Under the pieces are notes generated by a model that worked only from the letters and a program-made list of their open reading frames with translations, had not been told where the DNA came from and did not search any database. Positions 62,741 to 64,000 of a stretch of 64,000 nucleotides of DNA are shown one piece after another. The DNA comes from CALBPI01 sp038524795 (GTDB lineage: Bacteria; Pseudomonadota; Gammaproteobacteria; Steroidobacterales; Woeseiaceae), in assembly GCA_038524795.1 (NCBI GenBank), contig JBCBIJ010000004.1, positions 286,107 to 350,106 of the forward strand, in the 5' to 3' direction. How positions within the stretch are numbered: the first letter of the stretch is position 1; the number at the start of each line of letters is the position of its first letter. A program made the translations under genes and the position numbers.

Positions 62741-62999
62741 TCGTGCTCAGTGTCGCGGCACAGTCCATTGCGGCCGTGCAGCTAAGTGTCTTCTAGTGCT
62801 CCGAGATCGCCCAAAATCCCGCCCACAGAGGTGCGGGAACATATTCTTACAGTGCGCTTGGCAGTATGCCATAACGCAGCCCCACACCCCGCGGGAATGC
62901 GGGGTGCGTCACACTCCCCCGGAGGCTTGCGGCTGAAATGTGACGGGCTTCGCAATTCAGATACACTCACGCCCTGCCTGAAGGGGCTCCCACCTGCTC
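62741..62999. other. Divergent intergenic region between the kinase and mrp genes
   Basis: 259 bases with no gene seen. CACCCCGC (62885-62892) and GCGGGGTG (62899-62906) form a perfect 8-base hairpin without a T-run. No consensus promoter stands out for either side. Confidence 0.5.
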
Positions 63000-64000
63000 A
63001 TGACGACCACATACGACCCATCGCTGCCCGCGGCGCTCGGCGACGTTGCCGTGCCCGGCACGGACCTGACCCTGGCGGTACTCAATGCGCTTCGTTTCGA
63101 CGAATCGGGCGCGCCGATCATTCGGCTGCCATTTCCCTGCCGGAGCGTCTGGCCAGAGCTCGAACGCGCATTACGTGCAACGGCGGCCGCACACGGTGGC
63201 GGCCTGCCCGAGACGCTCGACATCGCGCTCGATATGCCCGTGTTCGGTGTGCAGCGGCGGCTCAAGCCGCTTCCGGGCCTGCGCAACATCATCGCGGTGG
63301 CTTCGGGTAAAGGCGGTGTGGGCAAGTCGACGACGGCCGCCAACGTGGCGCTCGCACTGGCCGCCGAGGGCGCGCGCGTGGGACTGCTCGATGCGGACAT
63401 CTATGGCCCGTCGATGCCGCGCCTCATGGGGCTCGTTGGCGCGGCGCCCGAGGCGGCCGATGAGAAGACGCTGAAGCCACTTGTGGCGCACGGCGTGGAG
63501 GTCATGTCGATTGGGTTTCTCGTCGACGAGGCGGCGCCCACCGTGTGGCGCGGCCCCATGGTGACCTCGGCACTGAATCAGCTGCTGCGCCAGACACGCT
63601 GGGGCGACCTCGACGTGCTGGTTGTGGACATGCCGCCCGGAACGGGCGACATCCAGCTGACCCTGTCGCAGACGGTCCCGGTGGCGGGCGCCGTGGTTGT
63701 CACAACGCCCCAGGACTTGGCCCTCACCGACGCCCGCAAAGGTCTCGAGATGTTCCGCAAAGTCTCGGTGCCCGTTCTGGGCATCATTGAGAACATGAGC
63801 GTGTACGTTTGCCCGGCTTGCGGCGACATCACGTCGCTGTTTGGTGAGGGTGGTGGCGAGCGACTGGCCGCGGAGGCCGGCACGCAGTTGCTGGGCGAGC
63901 TACCTCTGGCCATGGCTATCCGTGAGGACGCCGACCGCGCAGAGGCACAAAAAGAGGCGGTGCACACGCATCATCCCGAAACGCTAGCAAGCGCCCGACT
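63000..64000 (+). CDS. mrp: Mrp/NBP35-family iron-sulfur carrier ATPase, 3' end missing
   Basis: 333 residues are visible and the frame runs off the window. The deviant Walker A SGKGGVGKST, DADIYGPSMPRLMG, VVDMPPGTGDIQLT and the Cys pair VYVCPACGD (C-x2-C) define the Mrp/ApbC family, which assembles and transfers 4Fe-4S clusters. The N-terminal segment before the ATPase (about 95 residues, LNALRFDESGAPIIRLPF) is a short or degenerate MIP18-like region. It is near metG, as in E. coli, but here the kinase/PilT block lies between them. Confidence 0.94.
   Translation, partial: MTTTYDPSLPAALGDVAVPGTDLTLAVLNALRFDESGAPIIRLPFPCRSVWPELERALRATAAAHGGGLPETLDIALDMPVFGVQRRLKPLPGLRNIIAVASGKGGVGKSTTAANVALALAAEGARVGLLDADIYGPSMPRLMGLVGAAPEAADEKTLKPLVAHGVEVMSIGFLVDEAAPTVWRGPMVTSALNQLLRQTRWGDLDVLVVDMPPGTGDIQLTLSQTVPVAGAVVVTTPQDLALTDARKGLEMFRKVSVPVLGIIENMSVYVCPACGDITSLFGEGGGERLAAEAGTQLLGELPLAMAIREDADRAEAQKEAVHTHHPETLASAR

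Overview
The window is high-GC chromosomal DNA from a bacterium that looks like a free-living, aerobic gammaproteobacterium. The evidence is gene order: ispB / rplU-rpmA-obgE, rpsT / murJ-ribF-lspA followed by a minor-pilin cluster, and metG-rnfABCDGE-nth near mrp. TonB receptor, Rnf complex, type IV pilus and two-lipoyl pyruvate dehydrogenase genes fit this. The family cannot be fixed from the sequence alone. Coding density is very high, with many 1-14 base gene overlaps. No rRNA, CRISPR array, transposase or integrase was seen.

Layout. 0-9.4 kb: the 3' end of a secreted nuclease gene, then a catabolic locus around a TetR gene. A tightly coupled minus-strand operon (acyl-CoA ligase, alpha/beta hydrolase, PHB-depolymerase-like lipoprotein, sodium:solute symporter) and a plus-strand TonB receptor face away from the regulator region, and each is preceded by two copies of a TTCAAC-N4-GTTGAA palindrome. 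A dienelactone-hydrolase-like gene follows. 9.4-19.4 kb: housekeeping genes (tRNA-Pro, ispB, rplU, rpmA, obgE, rpsT, murJ, ribF, lspA), then fimU-pilV-pilW-pilX-pilE type minor pilins with no pilY1, and tRNA-Thr. ribF runs straight into lspA with no ileS between them, and fkpB and ispH are absent after lspA.

19.4-28.0 kb: a lower-GC segment directly after tRNA-Thr, with a LysR regulator followed by genes for almost exclusively exported proteins: an epoxide-hydrolase-like enzyme, a lipoprotein-like protein of unknown family, a multicopper oxidase, a DcaP-like porin, a possible Tat substrate and a small outer-membrane barrel. It looks like an acquired periplasmic oxidation module of unknown substrate. 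28.0-50.4 kb: mixed housekeeping and accessory genes (CDGSH protein, two serine hydrolases, a GAF-PAS-PAS-GGDEF-EAL protein, nadC, grxD, rnt, an M17 peptidase, aceE-aceF-lpdA, a racemase, a deacetylase-propeller fusion, a glutamate-synthase-like FMN protein, and a GntR regulator with a perfect operator-like palindrome over its start codon).

50.4-64 kb: one long minus-strand series runs from a HEAT-repeat Ser/Thr protein kinase through two PilT-type ATPases, metG, the complete Rnf electron-transport complex and nth. The truncated mrp gene lies on the other side of the kinase. The kinase-PilT-PilT block sits between metG and mrp, which are neighbours in many relatives. It is the best candidate here for a little-described system: phosphorylation control of pilus retraction motors.
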